Shown here piece after piece: positions 18,701 through 30,154 of a DNA stretch of 64,000 nt. The stretch is taken from contig JAKPHK010000068.1 of the NCBI GenBank assembly GCA_029550345.1, forward strand, positions 1 through 64,000, given 5' to 3'. The position numbers and the translations under genes were made by a program. This DNA is from Pseudomonadota bacterium (GTDB lineage Bacteria > Pseudomonadota > Alphaproteobacteria > Sphingomonadales > Sphingomonadaceae). Each line of letters starts with the position of its first letter. The stretch's first letter is position 1. The notes below the pieces were generated by a model. That model made no database searches and was not told the DNA's origin. It saw only the letters and a list, made by a program, of their open reading frames with translations.

Positions 18701-19543
18701 TCAGTTCTGGCGGCGCGCCATGAAGGCGAGGCGTTCGAACAGCATCACGTCCTGCTCGTTCTTGAGCAGCGCGCCGTGGAGCGGCGGGATCGCCTTGGTC
18801 GGATCCTTGTTCTGCAGAACGTCGAGCGGCATGTCCTCGTTCAGCAGCAGCTTCAGCCAGTCGAGCAGTTCGCTGGTGCTCGGCTTCTTCTTGAGGCCGG
18901 GCACTTCGCGCACTTCGTAGAACACGTCCATCGCCTTGGAAACCAGGGTCTTCTGGATGCCGGGGAAGTGCACGTCGATGATCGACTGCATCGTGTCGCG
19001 ATCGGGGAACTTGATGTAGTGGAAGAAGCAGCGGCGCAGGAAGGCGTCGGGCAGTTCCTTTTCATTGTTCGAGGTGATGACGACGATCGGGCGTTCCTTG
19101 GCCGCGATCCGCTCACGCGTTTCGTAGACGTCGAAGCTCATCCGGTCGAGTTCCTGGAGCAGGTCGTTCGGGAACTCGATGTCGGCCTTGTCGATCTCGT
19201 CGATCAGCAGCACCGGCAGCTGGGGGGAAGTGAAGGCCTCCCACAGCTTGCCCTTCTTGATGTAGTTGGCGATGTCATGGACCCGCTCGTCGCCCAGCTG
19301 GCCATCGCGCAGGCGGGCGACCGCATCGTATTCGTACAGACCCTGCTGCGCCTTGGTGGTCGACTTGACGTTCCATTCGATCAGCGGCGCGTTCACCGCC
19401 TTGGCGATTTCGTGGGCCAGCACGGTCTTGCCGGTGCCCGGTTCGCCCTTGACCAGCAGCGGGCGGCGCAGCAGCACCGCGGCGTTGACCGCCACCTTGA
19501 GATCGTCAGTGGCGACGTAGTTGCTGGTGCCTTCGAAGCGCAT
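18701..19543 (-). CDS. MoxR-family AAA+ ATPase
   Basis: A 280-residue AAA+ ATPase. Walker A GEPGTGKT is at 33-40, Walker B VLLIDEIDKAD near 111-121, and sensor 1 near ITSNNEKELPDAF (about 155-167). MoxR proteins are hexameric, chaperone-like ATPases that act with VWA partners; the partner gene follows directly. Upstream lies a perfect inverted repeat (19561-19576) that could be the operator. A GGGGAG ribosome-binding site precedes the start. Confidence 0.93.
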   Translation of the reverse strand: MRFEGTSNYVATDDLKVAVNAAVLLRRPLLVKGEPGTGKTVLAHEIAKAVNAPLIEWNVKSTTKAQQGLYEYDAVARLRDGQLGDERVHDIANYIKKGKLWEAFTSPQLPVLLIDEIDKADIEFPNDLLQELDRMSFDVYETRERIAAKERPIVVITSNNEKELPDAFLRRCFFHYIKFPDRDTMQSIIDVHFPGIQKTLVSKAMDVFYEVREVPGLKKKPSTSELLDWLKLLLNEDMPLDVLQNKDPTKAIPPLHGALLKNEQDVMLFERLAFMARRQN

Positions 19544-19560
19544 GGGAACTCCCCGTCCAT

Positions 19561-19576
19561 TTAACCGTTCGGTTAA
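19561..19576. promoter_or_regulatory. inverted repeat TTAACCG-TT-CGGTTAA upstream of moxR-vwa
   Basis: Perfect 7-bp arms with a 2-bp centre lie 18 bp before the moxR start codon, followed by a further GCGTTAA. It resembles a dimer-binding operator. Its TTAA ends recall the CtrA site TTAA-N7-TTAA, but the spacing here is eight, so CtrA binding is only a possibility. Confidence 0.35.
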
Positions 19577-19630
19577 GCGTTAAGTCGGCTCCCCGGCAGT
19601 GGCAAGCCGAAATTGGCGGAGCATTCCGGC

Positions 19631-21616
<1,986 letters not shown>

Positions 21617-21674
21617 GGGGAACGGCTATAGAACACCGGGATTCCGCCGCGCAAGCGGGGCCGCAGTTTTATCG

Positions 21675-22811
21675 TCAGTCCGCGAACTTGTCGGGCGCCG
21701 GGCTGAGCACGGTGACCCCGCCCGCGCGCACCTCGCGCACTTCCAGAGCCCGTTCGCCCAGGCCATTGGCGGCAAAGCGGAATGGACCGTCCAGCCCCAG
21801 AAACCCACCGCTGTCGGCCAGCCGCGCGGTGGGGAAGGGGGTGCCGACCTTCCAGTCCCGCGCAACCCGCACGGTCAGCAGGACGCTGTCGTACCCCTGC
21901 GTCGCGCTGCGCCATGGCGCGGTGCCGAAGCGGGCCTTGTAGCTATCCGAAAACTGGCGGAAGCGCGCGTCGGAAACGGCGGAATACCAGGCCCCGCGCA
22001 GCGCCGGAGTGGCGGAAACCGAAGCCTCACCGCTCCACAGCTCGGTGCCGAGGATCCGCACGCCGGGTGCCTTCAGCTGCGGCGCGGCCATCGCGGCGAA
22101 GCGCGGCCCATCGGCAATCAACACCGCGTCGAACCCGCCGCGCGCCTTCAGCCGCCGCGCCGCGCTGACCACCGAGGTGTTGGCGCGGTCATAGTTCTCG
22201 CTGGTGACGAGCGATCCGCCCGCTTCGGTGATCGCGGTGGCAAAGGCGCCGCGCACCCGCGCGCCATAATCGCCGTTCGGGAACAGCACGGCATAGCGCC
22301 TGACCCCGCGCGAAGCGGCATAGCGCACGGTCCGCGTGACCGAATTCTCCGGCAGGTTGCCCATCACGAAGACATCGCGCGCGGCGACCCCCGCCTCGTT
22401 GCTGTAGGTGATCAGCGGCACGCCTTTCGCGCGCATGGCGGCGGCAATCGGCGCAACCTCGTCGGACGAAATCGGGCCAAGCACCAGCCGGTTGCCGTCC
22501 TTCAGCGCCTGCGCGGCGGCGGCGGCCGGACCTGCGGCCGTATCGTAGGAGGTGATCCGCACCGTCTGCGCATTGGTATCGAGCAGCGCCATGGTGGTCG
22601 CATTGGCGACGGACTGGCCAAGCGCGGCATTCTGCCCGCTCATCGGCAGGAGCAGCGCGATCCGGTGGCGCTGCTTGTCAGCGGGGAGGCCATCGCTGGG
22701 TTCCGGAGCGGGCGGCTGACCTTTCGGTGCCTTGGGCACCACCTGGCAGCCTGCCAGCGCCGCCAGGCTGGCCACAACCAGCACCCGGCGCGAAAGCCCT
22801 TTTACGATCAT
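21675..22811 (-). CDS. penicillin-binding protein activator (LpoA-like lipoprotein)
   Basis: A 378-residue predicted lipoprotein: signal sequence with lipobox L-A-G-C (LAALAGCQVV, Cys at about 22). The rest is a periplasmic-binding-protein-like (type 1, ABC ligand-binding fold) domain with ALLLPMSGQNAALG near residue 52. Members are annotated as LpoA-like outer-membrane activators of class A PBPs. It is divergent from rsmI with only 38 bp between the starts, an arrangement shared with many proteobacteria (lpoA next to rsmI-yraN). Confidence 0.85.
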   Translation of the reverse strand: MIVKGLSRRVLVVASLAALAGCQVVPKAPKGQPPAPEPSDGLPADKQRHRIALLLPMSGQNAALGQSVANATTMALLDTNAQTVRITSYDTAAGPAAAAAQALKDGNRLVLGPISSDEVAPIAAAMRAKGVPLITYSNEAGVAARDVFVMGNLPENSVTRTVRYAASRGVRRYAVLFPNGDYGARVRGAFATAITEAGGSLVTSENYDRANTSVVSAARRLKARGGFDAVLIADGPRFAAMAAPQLKAPGVRILGTELWSGEASVSATPALRGAWYSAVSDARFRQFSDSYKARFGTAPWRSATQGYDSVLLTVRVARDWKVGTPFPTARLADSGGFLGLDGPFRFAANGLGERALEVREVRAGGVTVLSPAPDKFAD

Positions 22812-22849
22812 GCCTTGCCGCTCCCTTCGGGCCGTCTAAAGCTGGGGGA

Positions 22850-23680
22850 ATGGACCAGCCGCTTGAACCAGGACTCTATATTGTCGCCACCCCGATTGGC
22901 AATCTGGGCGATATTTCGCTGCGCGCCGCCGGGGTACTCCGTGCCGTGGCTGCGGTGGCCTGTGAAGATACGCGCGTCACCGGCAAGCTGATGCAGCATC
23001 TGGGCGTCAAGCAGAAGCTGGTGCGCTATGACGACCACGCCAGCGATGCCACGCGCGATTACCTGTTGGGGATGGCCGCGGAGCAGCCCGTGGCACTGGT
23101 CAGCGATGCCGGAACGCCGCTGATTTCCGACCCCGGCTACCGGCTGGTGCGCACGGCGCGCGAACGGGGCATTGCCGTTACCAGCCTGCCGGGACCGAGT
23201 GCGGCGGTGGTCGCGCTGACGCTGGCGGGATTGCCCAGCGACCGGTTCCTCTTCGCCGGATTCCTGCCCGCCAAGGATAAGGCGCGCCGCGCGGTGCTTG
23301 AAGAACTGGGCGGCGTTCAGGCCACTCTGGTGTTCTACGAAACCGCGCCGCGCCTTGCCGACAGCCTGGCCGCGATCGGGGAAATGCTGCTGGGCCGCGA
23401 GGTCGCGGTAGCGCGCGAACTGACCAAGAAGTTCGAGGAATGCCGCACCGGCTCTCCCGAAGAGATCGCCGCGCATTATGCCGCCCACCCGCCCAGGGGA
23501 GAGATCGTGCTGCTGGTCGGCCCGCCCGGTGAGGCCCCGGCGCCGGACGAGGCCGATACCGATGCCCTGCTGCGCGCCGCGCTCGCGACGCTCAAGCCCT
23601 CGCAGGCCGCAGCCGAAGTGGCGCGGACGACCGGGCTGGATCGCAAGGCGCTCTATGCCCGGGCGATGGAACTGAAATGA
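22850..23680 (+). CDS. rsmI: 16S rRNA 2'-O-methyltransferase (C1402)
   Basis: A 276-residue SAM-dependent enzyme that methylates the ribose of C1402 in 16S rRNA. The start MDQPLEPGLYIVATPIGNLGD carries the family N-terminus; SDAGTPLISDPG and the later LPGPSAAVVAL are intact. Its stop overlaps the yraN start by four bases (ATGA), making rsmI-yraN a coupled pair followed by gshB and dedA. Confidence 0.95.
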   Translation: MDQPLEPGLYIVATPIGNLGDISLRAAGVLRAVAAVACEDTRVTGKLMQHLGVKQKLVRYDDHASDATRDYLLGMAAEQPVALVSDAGTPLISDPGYRLVRTARERGIAVTSLPGPSAAVVALTLAGLPSDRFLFAGFLPAKDKARRAVLEELGGVQATLVFYETAPRLADSLAAIGEMLLGREVAVARELTKKFEECRTGSPEEIAAHYAAHPPRGEIVLLVGPPGEAPAPDEADTDALLRAALATLKPSQAAAEVARTTGLDRKALYARAMELK

Positions 23681-24030
23681 ACCGCCGCGCCGAGCGCGAG
23701 GTCAGGGGACGGCGCGGCGAGACGCTGGCGGCGTGGTATCTAAGGTTCAAGGGCTGGCGGATCGTCGCGCGGCGGGTCAAGACCCCTCGCGGCGAGGTGG
23801 ACCTGATCGCGCGGCGCGGACGCACGCTGGCGTTTGTCGAGGTGAAATGGCGTTCCAGTGCCGACTTGCTCGACACTGCCGTCGATCCATACCGCCTGCG
23901 CCGGGTCGCCGCCGCCGCCGAAGTGCTGGCGGCCCGCCATGCCCGGCCCGGGGATACCTTGCGGATCGATGTGCTGCTCCTTGCGCCGGGGCGCTTCCCG
24001 CGCCACATGGCGAACGCCCTGATTTCCTGA
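23677..24030 (+). CDS. yraN: YraN/UPF0102 family protein
   Basis: A 117-residue protein with the endonuclease-like core of the UPF0102 family: G-E-V-D-L-I (about residue 45) and F-V-E-V-K (about 58), a D-x(n)-E-x-K arrangement of the PD-(D/E)XK superfamily. Its role in DNA or RNA processing is unproven. It is placed directly after rsmI with a 4-base overlap, the usual order in proteobacteria. Followed 16 bp later by gshB. Confidence 0.85.
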   Translation: MNRRAEREVRGRRGETLAAWYLRFKGWRIVARRVKTPRGEVDLIARRGRTLAFVEVKWRSSADLLDTAVDPYRLRRVAAAAEVLAARHARPGDTLRIDVLLLAPGRFPRHMANALIS

Positions 24031-24046
24031 ATGGAGCCTGCCCGAC

Positions 24047-25003
24047 ATGAGCCTGCGCGTCGCCGTACAGATGGACCCCATCGAGACCGTAAACCTCGCC
24101 GGGGATTCAAGCTTCGCGCTGATGCTGGCCGCGCAGGCGCGCGGGCACAACTGCTATCACTATGACGTGAAGACCCTGGCCTACGATCAGGGCCGGCTCA
24201 CCGCCTGGGCCGCGCCGATCACTGTGAGGCGCGAACCCGGCAACCACTTCACCCGCGAGGAACACCGCAAGATCGACCTCGTAAAGGATGTCGACGTGGT
24301 GCTGATGCGGCAGGACCCGCCGTTCGACCTGTCCTACATCACCGCCACGCACCTGCTTGAGCGGCTGGAGGGGCAGACGCTGGTCGTCAACGATCCGGCC
24401 AGCGTGCGCAACGCGCCGGAAAAGGTCTTCGTGCTCGATTTCGCGCACTTCATGCCGCCGACGCTGATCGCCCGCCGGATCGAGGACGTGCGCGAATTTC
24501 ATGCGCGTTACCCGGGCGACCTCGTGATGAAGCCGCTCCACGGCAATGGCGGCAAGGCCGTGGTGCGCATTCCGGCAGACGGGAGCAACCTTGGCGCGCT
24601 GATCGAGCTGTTCGACAACGCCTGGGTCGAGCCGCACATGTTCCAGCCATTCCTTCCCGAAATCAGCGAGGGCGACAAGCGGATCGTGCTGGTGGACGGA
24701 GAGGTTGCCGGGGCGATCAACCGCCGCCCCGGCGCTGGCGAGTTCCGCTCGAACCTTGCCGCCGGCGGCTATGCCGAGCCGACCACGCTCAATGCCCGTG
24801 AGGAAGAGATTTGCGCAGCACTGGGCCCGGCGCTGAAAGAGCGCGGGCTGGTCTTCGTCGGGATCGACGTGATCGGCGGCAAGTGGCTGACCGAAATCAA
24901 CGTCACTTCCCCCACCGGCATCTTGGCGATCGACAAGTTCAACGGTACCAATACCCCGGCGCGGATCTGGGATGCAATCGAGGCGCGGCTCGGCCGATCA
25001 TGA
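24047..25003 (+). CDS. gshB: glutathione synthetase
   Basis: A 318-residue ATP-grasp enzyme that adds glycine to gamma-glutamylcysteine. N-terminal AVQMDPIETVNLAGDSSFAL, LMRQDPPFDL in the middle, and KPLHGNGGKAV (ATP-binding, about 162-172) are standard GshB blocks; the C-terminus GGKWLTEINVTSPTG completes the active site. Cytoplasmic. It overlaps the DedA gene start by four bases (ATGA). Confidence 0.96.
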   Translation: MSLRVAVQMDPIETVNLAGDSSFALMLAAQARGHNCYHYDVKTLAYDQGRLTAWAAPITVRREPGNHFTREEHRKIDLVKDVDVVLMRQDPPFDLSYITATHLLERLEGQTLVVNDPASVRNAPEKVFVLDFAHFMPPTLIARRIEDVREFHARYPGDLVMKPLHGNGGKAVVRIPADGSNLGALIELFDNAWVEPHMFQPFLPEISEGDKRIVLVDGEVAGAINRRPGAGEFRSNLAAGGYAEPTTLNAREEEICAALGPALKERGLVFVGIDVIGGKWLTEINVTSPTGILAIDKFNGTNTPARIWDAIEARLGRS

Positions 25004-25599
25004 ACGAATGGATCGTCCGCCTGATCGAACAGGGCGGCTATCTCGGCATCTTCTTCCTGATGGTGATCGAGAACGTGTTTCCCCCGATCCCCAGCGAAGT
25101 GATCATGGGGCTGGGCGGGGTGGCCGTGGCGCGCGGCTCGATGAGCTTCTGGCCCTTGCTGGCGGTCGGCACGCTGGGATCGACGCTGGGAAATTACGTC
25201 TGGTTTCTGGCGGGCGATCGGCTGGGCTATCGGCGGCTGCAACCTCTGGTCGATCGCTGGGGCCGTTGGCTGACGCTGGAATGGCAGGATATTGAGGCGG
25301 CGACCGGCTGCTTTCGCCGTCATGGTCAGTGGATCGTCTTCGCGCTGCGCTTTTCGCCGTTCCTGCGCACGATGATCTCGCTCCCGGCGGGACTGGCGCA
25401 TATGAACCACTGTCGGTTTCTGGTGTTCACTTTCGCCGGGGCGGCGGTGTGGAACGCGGCGCTGATCCACGGCGGGCGCTGGCTGGCTTCCTATTTGGAG
25501 CAATCGGGCACGGCGATGGACTGGTTCGTTGGCGGCGGGCTTGTCCTGATGCTGGCGGTCTATCTGTGGCGGGTGCTGACCTGGAAGCCGCGCGGCTAA
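25000..25599 (+). CDS. DedA-family membrane protein
   Basis: A 199-residue inner-membrane protein with the DedA pattern: ENVFPPIPSEVIMGLGG at about 24-40, a G-x-x-x-G loop, and R-F-S-P-F-L-R-T near 117. DedA proteins act in membrane homeostasis and lipid carrier or phospholipid flipping. It is the last gene of the rsmI-yraN-gshB-dedA operon and overlaps gshB; the stop (CTAA) is shared with the convergent xerC. Confidence 0.88.
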   Translation: MNEWIVRLIEQGGYLGIFFLMVIENVFPPIPSEVIMGLGGVAVARGSMSFWPLLAVGTLGSTLGNYVWFLAGDRLGYRRLQPLVDRWGRWLTLEWQDIEAATGCFRRHGQWIVFALRFSPFLRTMISLPAGLAHMNHCRFLVFTFAGAAVWNAALIHGGRWLASYLEQSGTAMDWFVGGGLVLMLAVYLWRVLTWKPRG

Positions 25600-26492
25600 C
25601 CCGCTTCGCGCGGGTGGGCATTGCGATAAACATCAAGCAACGTCGCCGCGTCCACCTTGGTGTAGATCTGGGTCGATCCCAGGCTGGCATGGCCCAGAAG
25701 CTCCTGCAAACTCCTGAGGTCGGCCCCCGCACCCAGCAGATGGGTCGCGAAGGAATGGCGCAGTGCATGCGGTGTGGCGCTGGACGGCAGGCCCAGTGCT
25801 ATCCGTGCCCGTGCCATCGCCTTCTGCACCATGCCCTGACTGAGCGGACCGCCTTTGGCTCCGCGAAACAGCGGACCGTCCTTCGGCAGCGGCCAGGGGC
25901 ACTTCGCGGCATAGTCCGCGACGCCGTCGCGAACCAGCGGAAGCAACGGTACGACCCGCTGTTTTCCGCCCTTTCCGGTGACCACCAGCGTCTCACCCAG
26001 CGGCAGCGCCCCGCCGTTCAGCGACAGCGCCTCGGCAATCCGCATTCCCGCGCCATAAAGCAGCAGCAAAACAGCCCGATCACGCGCACCGATCCACTCC
26101 TCAGCAGCGTCCTCTTCGACCGCAACCGCAAGATTGACCGCCTCATCCGGGGTAACCGGGCGGGGCAGGCCCTTCTTGACCCGCGGCCCGCGCATCCGGG
26201 GCGGGGCAGGATCGCTCAGTCCGGCTTGCTGCCTGGCGAAGGCAATGAAGCCTTTGAGCGCCGAAAGCTCCCGCGCCGCACTCGCATTGCTCAGCCCCTC
26301 GGCCCGGCGCCGCGCCAGCTGCTGACGCAAGGCAGCAGCATCGAGCCGGGCGAGGGCAGGCCAGCTATCCGCGCCCGTCGCATCGAGCAATCGCGCGGCG
26401 GTGGCGAGATAGGCCCGCACCGTATGCGGACTGCGGCGGCGACCCTCAGCAAGGTGTGCCTGCCACGCAGAAAGCAGCACCGCGCGGGTCAT
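25596..26492 (-). CDS. xerC: tyrosine recombinase XerC-like
   Basis: A 298-residue tyrosine recombinase; with XerD it resolves chromosome dimers at dif. The catalytic set is present: Arg in AGMRIAEAL, Lys in GKGGKQR, the H-x-x-R of HALRHSFATHLL, His in LLGHASLGS, and the nucleophile Tyr in QIYTKVD. It overlaps the hemW stop by four bases (ATGA) and shares the stop with dedA. Being part of a housekeeping set, not next to an attachment site or cargo, it is chromosomal XerC, not an integrase. Confidence 0.88.
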   Translation of the reverse strand: MTRAVLLSAWQAHLAEGRRRSPHTVRAYLATAARLLDATGADSWPALARLDAAALRQQLARRRAEGLSNASAARELSALKGFIAFARQQAGLSDPAPPRMRGPRVKKGLPRPVTPDEAVNLAVAVEEDAAEEWIGARDRAVLLLLYGAGMRIAEALSLNGGALPLGETLVVTGKGGKQRVVPLLPLVRDGVADYAAKCPWPLPKDGPLFRGAKGGPLSQGMVQKAMARARIALGLPSSATPHALRHSFATHLLGAGADLRSLQELLGHASLGSTQIYTKVDAATLLDVYRNAHPREAG

Positions 26493-27640
26493 TCGGACAC
26501 CAGATCCGCACAGATCAATTCGCTCAGCAGGCCGTCGAGGAGCGGCATTCCTGCTTCGGTGATCCACATCAGGGCGCGGTCCTGTCCGACCAAGCCTTTA
26601 CGTTGGTAAAAGTTGAATTTTTTACTGTCGATCATCTCGGAAACGGGAATGCCAAAGCGTTCGCGCAGGTCGGCTAGGTCGATCCCCTCGGTCAGACGCA
26701 GTCCCATCATCAAAGCCTCGCTGGCCTGCTCGTTGGGCGAGAGTACACGCTCTTCGGACAAGCCATCGCCCCGGTCCGCGACGGCGGCCAGCCAGTTCTC
26801 CGGCTTCTTGTGCCGCACCGTCGCCATGCCGCCGCGCCGGCCATGGGCGCCCGGGCCGATCCCGACATAATCCTGATAACGCCAATAGGTGAGGTTATGG
26901 CGACTCTCTTCACCCCGGCGGGCATGGTTGCTGACCTCATAGGCAGGCAGCCCTGCCTCTCGCGTCAGGGCGCGGGTCAGCTCGAACAGATCGGCCGCCG
27001 CATCATCATCAAGCGGTTCGAATTCGTGGGTGCGGACCATCGTAGCAAAGCGCGTACCGGGCTCGATCGTCAGCTGGTAAAGCGAGAGGTGGCCGGTGCC
27101 GAAGCCAAGCGCGCGTGATAGCTGGGCCTCCCACTGCTGCGACGTCTGCCCTGGCAAGGCATAGATCAGATCGAAGCTGACCCGCGTAAAATTTCGCTGC
27201 GCAACATCCAGCGCGCGCAGGCCCTCATCGACGTTGTGCAATCGCCCCAGAAAGCGCAGTGCCTGATCGTCAAGCGATTGCAATCCCAGCGAAACCCGGT
27301 TGATCCCGACTGCCGCCAGCGCCGCATAGTTCGCCGCCTCAACCGAAGAGGGGTTGCCTTCCAGCGTGATCTCGATCCCATCGGCAAAGCCCCAAAGCGC
27401 CTGCGCCTCGCGCAGCAGGGCATCGACCAGCGCCGGCGGCATCAGGCTGGGAGTGCCTCCGCCGAAAAAGATCGATTCCAGCTTCTCCCCGCCCGCGCGG
27501 CGATGTTCGTGTCGCATTTCGGCAAGGAGTGCGGCCTGCCACGCGGCATGGTCCACCGTGTCGCGGACATGGCTGTTGAAATCGCAATAGGGGCACTTCG
27601 CGAGGCAGAACGGCCAATGGATGTAAAGCGCGCGCGCCAT
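26489..27640 (-). CDS. hemW: radical SAM haem chaperone HemW
   Basis: A 383-residue radical SAM protein with the iron-sulfur motif C-x3-C-x2-C at C12, C16, C19 and the HemW extensions. Family members were once annotated as HemN but lack coproporphyrinogen oxidase activity; HemW binds and delivers haem. It lies in an operon with xerC (overlap ATGA). The start MARALYIHWPF is standard; the ribosome-binding site lies between it and the divergent CAP gene. Confidence 0.9.
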   Translation of the reverse strand: MARALYIHWPFCLAKCPYCDFNSHVRDTVDHAAWQAALLAEMRHEHRRAGGEKLESIFFGGGTPSLMPPALVDALLREAQALWGFADGIEITLEGNPSSVEAANYAALAAVGINRVSLGLQSLDDQALRFLGRLHNVDEGLRALDVAQRNFTRVSFDLIYALPGQTSQQWEAQLSRALGFGTGHLSLYQLTIEPGTRFATMVRTHEFEPLDDDAAADLFELTRALTREAGLPAYEVSNHARRGEESRHNLTYWRYQDYVGIGPGAHGRRGGMATVRHKKPENWLAAVADRGDGLSEERVLSPNEQASEALMMGLRLTEGIDLADLRERFGIPVSEMIDSKKFNFYQRKGLVGQDRALMWITEAGMPLLDGLLSELICADLVSE

Positions 27641-27685
27641 GGCTTGCTTCAGGCTTGTTTAACGCCGCGATGTCAAGGAGAAGCC

Positions 27686-28186
27686 ATGAACCTTACCCGC
27701 CTGTTGTGTGCTTTGTGTCTGCTGCTGACCGTTCCCGCGCTGGCTCAATCCGGCAGCTCGTTCGAAGGTCGGATCCTTGCCGCGCATAATGCCGAGCGGG
27801 TGCGGATGGGGATCAAGCCATTGAGCTGGAACCCGATGCTGGCGGCCCAGGCTGGGGTCTGGGCCCGTGATCTGGCCGCACGCGGCGCGTTCGAACACTC
27901 CAAAAACCGCTTTGGCGCAGGCGAGAACCTGTGGATGGGCACCAGCGGCCGTTATGCGCCCGAAGCAATGATCGGGGCCTTCATCTCAGAAAAGCAGTAT
28001 TTCCGCCCCGGCAAGTTTCCCGAGGTTTCATCCTCTGGCCGCTGGCAGGACGTGGGCCACTACACCCAGTTGATCTGGGCAGCGACCAGCGATGTGGGTT
28101 GCGCCATGGCCACCGGCAAAGGCCGCGATGTGCTGGTCTGCCGGTATTATCCGGCCGGAAACATGATCGGCCAGCCGGTTCCCTAA
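27686..28186 (+). CDS. exported CAP-domain protein
   Basis: A 166-residue protein with a signal peptide ([20 protein letters not shown], cleavage about residue 20) and a CAP/SCP fold: [10 protein letters not shown] at the N-terminal side, [14 protein letters not shown] and CRYYPAGN, which hold the family His and Glu residues. Bacterial CAP proteins are periplasmic or secreted; function is unknown. Preceded by AAGGAGAA. Its stop TAA overlaps the TAG of the convergent rdgB (CTAA). Confidence 0.82.
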   Translation: MNLTRLLCALCLLLTVPALAQSGSSFEGRILAAHNAERVRMGIKPLSWNPMLAAQAGVWARDLAARGAFEHSKNRFGAGENLWMGTSGRYAPEAMIGAFISEKQYFRPGKFPEVSSSGRWQDVGHYTQLIWAATSDVGCAMATGKGRDVLVCRYYPAGNMIGQPVP

Positions 28187-28812
28187 CCGCCGAACTGTTC
28201 CGCCACCAGCAGCGCAAAGGCGGCGGCGCGGTGGCTGACGCGGTGCTTTTCCGCCGGGTCGATTTCGGCAAAGGTCTGGTCCTGTCCCTGCGGCACAAAG
28301 ACCGGGTCATAACCAAAGCCCAGCGTACCGCGCGGCGGCCAGGTCAGGGTGCCAGGGACCTTGCCTTCATAGATCGCGTTTTCGCCGTCGGGCCAGGCCA
28401 GCGCCAGCACGCAGGCGAAATGGCCGGAACGGTCGGCATCCGGCCCCTGTTCGCACAGCAGCCCCTCAACCTTGCCCATTGCCATGTACCAGTCGCGCCC
28501 CGGCGGTCCTTCAAACCACTGCCGATCGGCCCAGTCGGCGGTATAGACACCGGGCTTTCCGCCCAGCGCATCAACGCACAGCCCGGAATCGTCTGCCAGG
28601 GCAGGCAGCCCCGAAGCCTCCGATGCGGCCCGCGCCTTGATCAGTGCGTTCTCGACAAAAGTCGTGCCGGTCTCCGCCGGTTCGGGCAGGCCCAACGATC
28701 CGGCTGAAATGCAATTCATGCCATAAGGCGCGAGCAGGGCCGAAATCTCCTTCAGCTTGCCCGCATTGTGGGTGGCGATGACCAGTGTTTCGGTGCCGAG
28801 GCGGCGGGTCAC
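28183..28812 (-). CDS. rdgB: XTP/dITP diphosphatase
   Basis: A 209-residue HAM1/RdgB pyrophosphatase that removes inosine and xanthosine triphosphates from the nucleotide pool. Motifs [10 protein letters not shown] (14-23), [30 protein letters not shown] and the terminal [10 protein letters not shown] are intact. The start is GTG at 28812; it overlaps the rph stop by four bases (GTGA), so the two genes form a coupled operon. Confidence 0.94.
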   Translation of the reverse strand: MTRRLGTETLVIATHNAGKLKEISALLAPYGMNCISAGSLGLPEPAETGTTFVENALIKARAASEASGLPALADDSGLCVDALGGKPGVYTADWADRQWFEGPPGRDWYMAMGKVEGLLCEQGPDADRSGHFACVLALAWPDGENAIYEGKVPGTLTWPPRGTLGFGYDPVFVPQGQDQTFAEIDPAEKHRVSHRAAAFALLVAEQFGG

Positions 28813-29522
28813 TTCACCGCATCCGCCTGAGCCGAAAAGATCCGCTCACACCCGATCCTTGCAAGCCGAAGCAGACGCAGCAGCGCCTCTTCATCATAGG
28901 TCGCACCTTCGGCCGTGGCCTGAACCTCGGCAATCTGGCCGCCTTCGATCAACACGAAGTTGGCGTCGGCATCGGCGCTACTGTCCTCATCATAGTCAAG
29001 GTCGAGCACCGGGGTGCCGCTGGCGATTCCGCAGGATACCGCAGCAACCTTGCGGGCCAGCGGGTCTTCGGTGATCGCGCCCGCCGCCATCAGCTTGTCC
29101 ACCGCGATCCGCAGCGCCACCCAGGCGCCCGAAATCGCCGCGGTACGGGTGCCGCCATCGGCCTGAATCACGTCGCAATCGAGCGTGATCTGGCGTTCGC
29201 CCAGCTTCTTGAGGTCGGTAACGGCGCGCAGGCTCCGCCCGATCAGCCGCTGGATTTCCTGGGTCCGCCCACTCTGCTTGCCCTTGGCCGCTTCACGGCT
29301 GCCACGGGTATGGGTGGCGCGCGGAAGCATAGAATATTCCGCCGTAACCCAGCCTTCGCCCTTGCCGCGCAGCCACGGCGGCAGGCGTTCCTCAACCGAG
29401 GCGGTGCAGATCACCTTGGTGTGGCCAAAGCTGACCAGCACCGATCCTTCGGCGTGCTTGGTATAGTGCGGTTCAAAGCTGATAGCGCGCATCTCATCGG
29501 GCGCGCGGCCGGAAGGTCGCAT
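28809..29522 (-). CDS. rph: ribonuclease PH
   Basis: A 237-residue phosphorolytic exoribonuclease that trims tRNA 3' ends. [12 protein letters not shown] at the start, then [39 protein letters not shown] (given as blocks [13 protein letters not shown] and [11 protein letters not shown]) and [16 protein letters not shown] are family hallmarks. The start MRPSG at 29522 is chosen over MTGFS five codons upstream because it matches the family N-terminus. It forms an operon with rdgB. Confidence 0.95.
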   Translation of the reverse strand: MRPSGRAPDEMRAISFEPHYTKHAEGSVLVSFGHTKVICTASVEERLPPWLRGKGEGWVTAEYSMLPRATHTRGSREAAKGKQSGRTQEIQRLIGRSLRAVTDLKKLGERQITLDCDVIQADGGTRTAAISGAWVALRIAVDKLMAAGAITEDPLARKVAAVSCGIASGTPVLDLDYDEDSSADADANFVLIEGGQIAEVQATAEGATYDEEALLRLLRLARIGCERIFSAQADAVK

Positions 29523-29637
29523 GGAAAATCCTGTCAATATTTGCTCGTGGCGTCGCGCTTAGCCGCTTCGCATGGCATTGACCAGTTGCTCCGGCGTTCA
29601 TGTTGATGAAAGCGGCGTAGTTGCTAGAGGCATGCCC

Positions 29638-30102
29638 ATGACGATCATCTCCGCGCTCCTGCTTGCCGCCCAGGCACTGGCCCTGCCACAAGACCAGGAT
29701 ATCATCGCCGTTGAGGTGATAACCGGATCAGACAGCTCGGGGTGGACGATTGCGACTGACGGGCACAGCAGCTTCTTCGATTACAACCGAGAAACCGGTG
29801 CGGCCGATCCGGCTATGCAACAGCGGTTTGTCGGTGAAGCGGCCGACTTTGCCTTTGCCCGTTCGCAGCTTGCCAGATACCGGCCGTTGGCGCAGGACGG
29901 CGATGGGTGCCCGATCGCCAGAACCGATGTTTTCGGCTTCCGGTTGACCTGGGTAGAACACGGCGCTCGGCATACGGCTACGTTCACCGACAGTTGCGGT
30001 GGAATTCCAAGTGATCTGAACGCGGCGCTCAGGCCGATCGGACAACGGGTGGACCGCTACCTTGCCATGCCGCCGACCGACGTCGGTGGTGCAGAAGATT
30101 GA
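29638..30102 (+). CDS. exported hypothetical protein, 154 aa
   Basis: Not recognised. The start at 29638 is favoured by TAGAGG eight bases upstream; an ATG two codons earlier is also possible. The N-terminus MTIISALLLAAQALALPQDQ resembles a signal peptide, and a pair of cysteines (in DGDGCP and DSCGG) could form a disulfide in the periplasm. It sits between rph and hrcA, which are otherwise neighbouring housekeeping genes, and its base composition looks visibly less GC-rich than theirs. Recent acquisition is possible. Confidence 0.6.
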   Translation: MTIISALLLAAQALALPQDQDIIAVEVITGSDSSGWTIATDGHSSFFDYNRETGAADPAMQQRFVGEAADFAFARSQLARYRPLAQDGDGCPIARTDVFGFRLTWVEHGARHTATFTDSCGGIPSDLNAALRPIGQRVDRYLAMPPTDVGGAED

Positions 30103-30154
30103 TAGACAGTCTGTGTGACTCAGCCAGACGAAGAGCAAAAGGAAGCGTTGCAGA

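Noticed and set aside
25596..26492. XerC-like recombinase as an integrase of a mobile element
   Set aside because: It is embedded in a housekeeping operon with hemW, with no attachment site, repeats or cargo.
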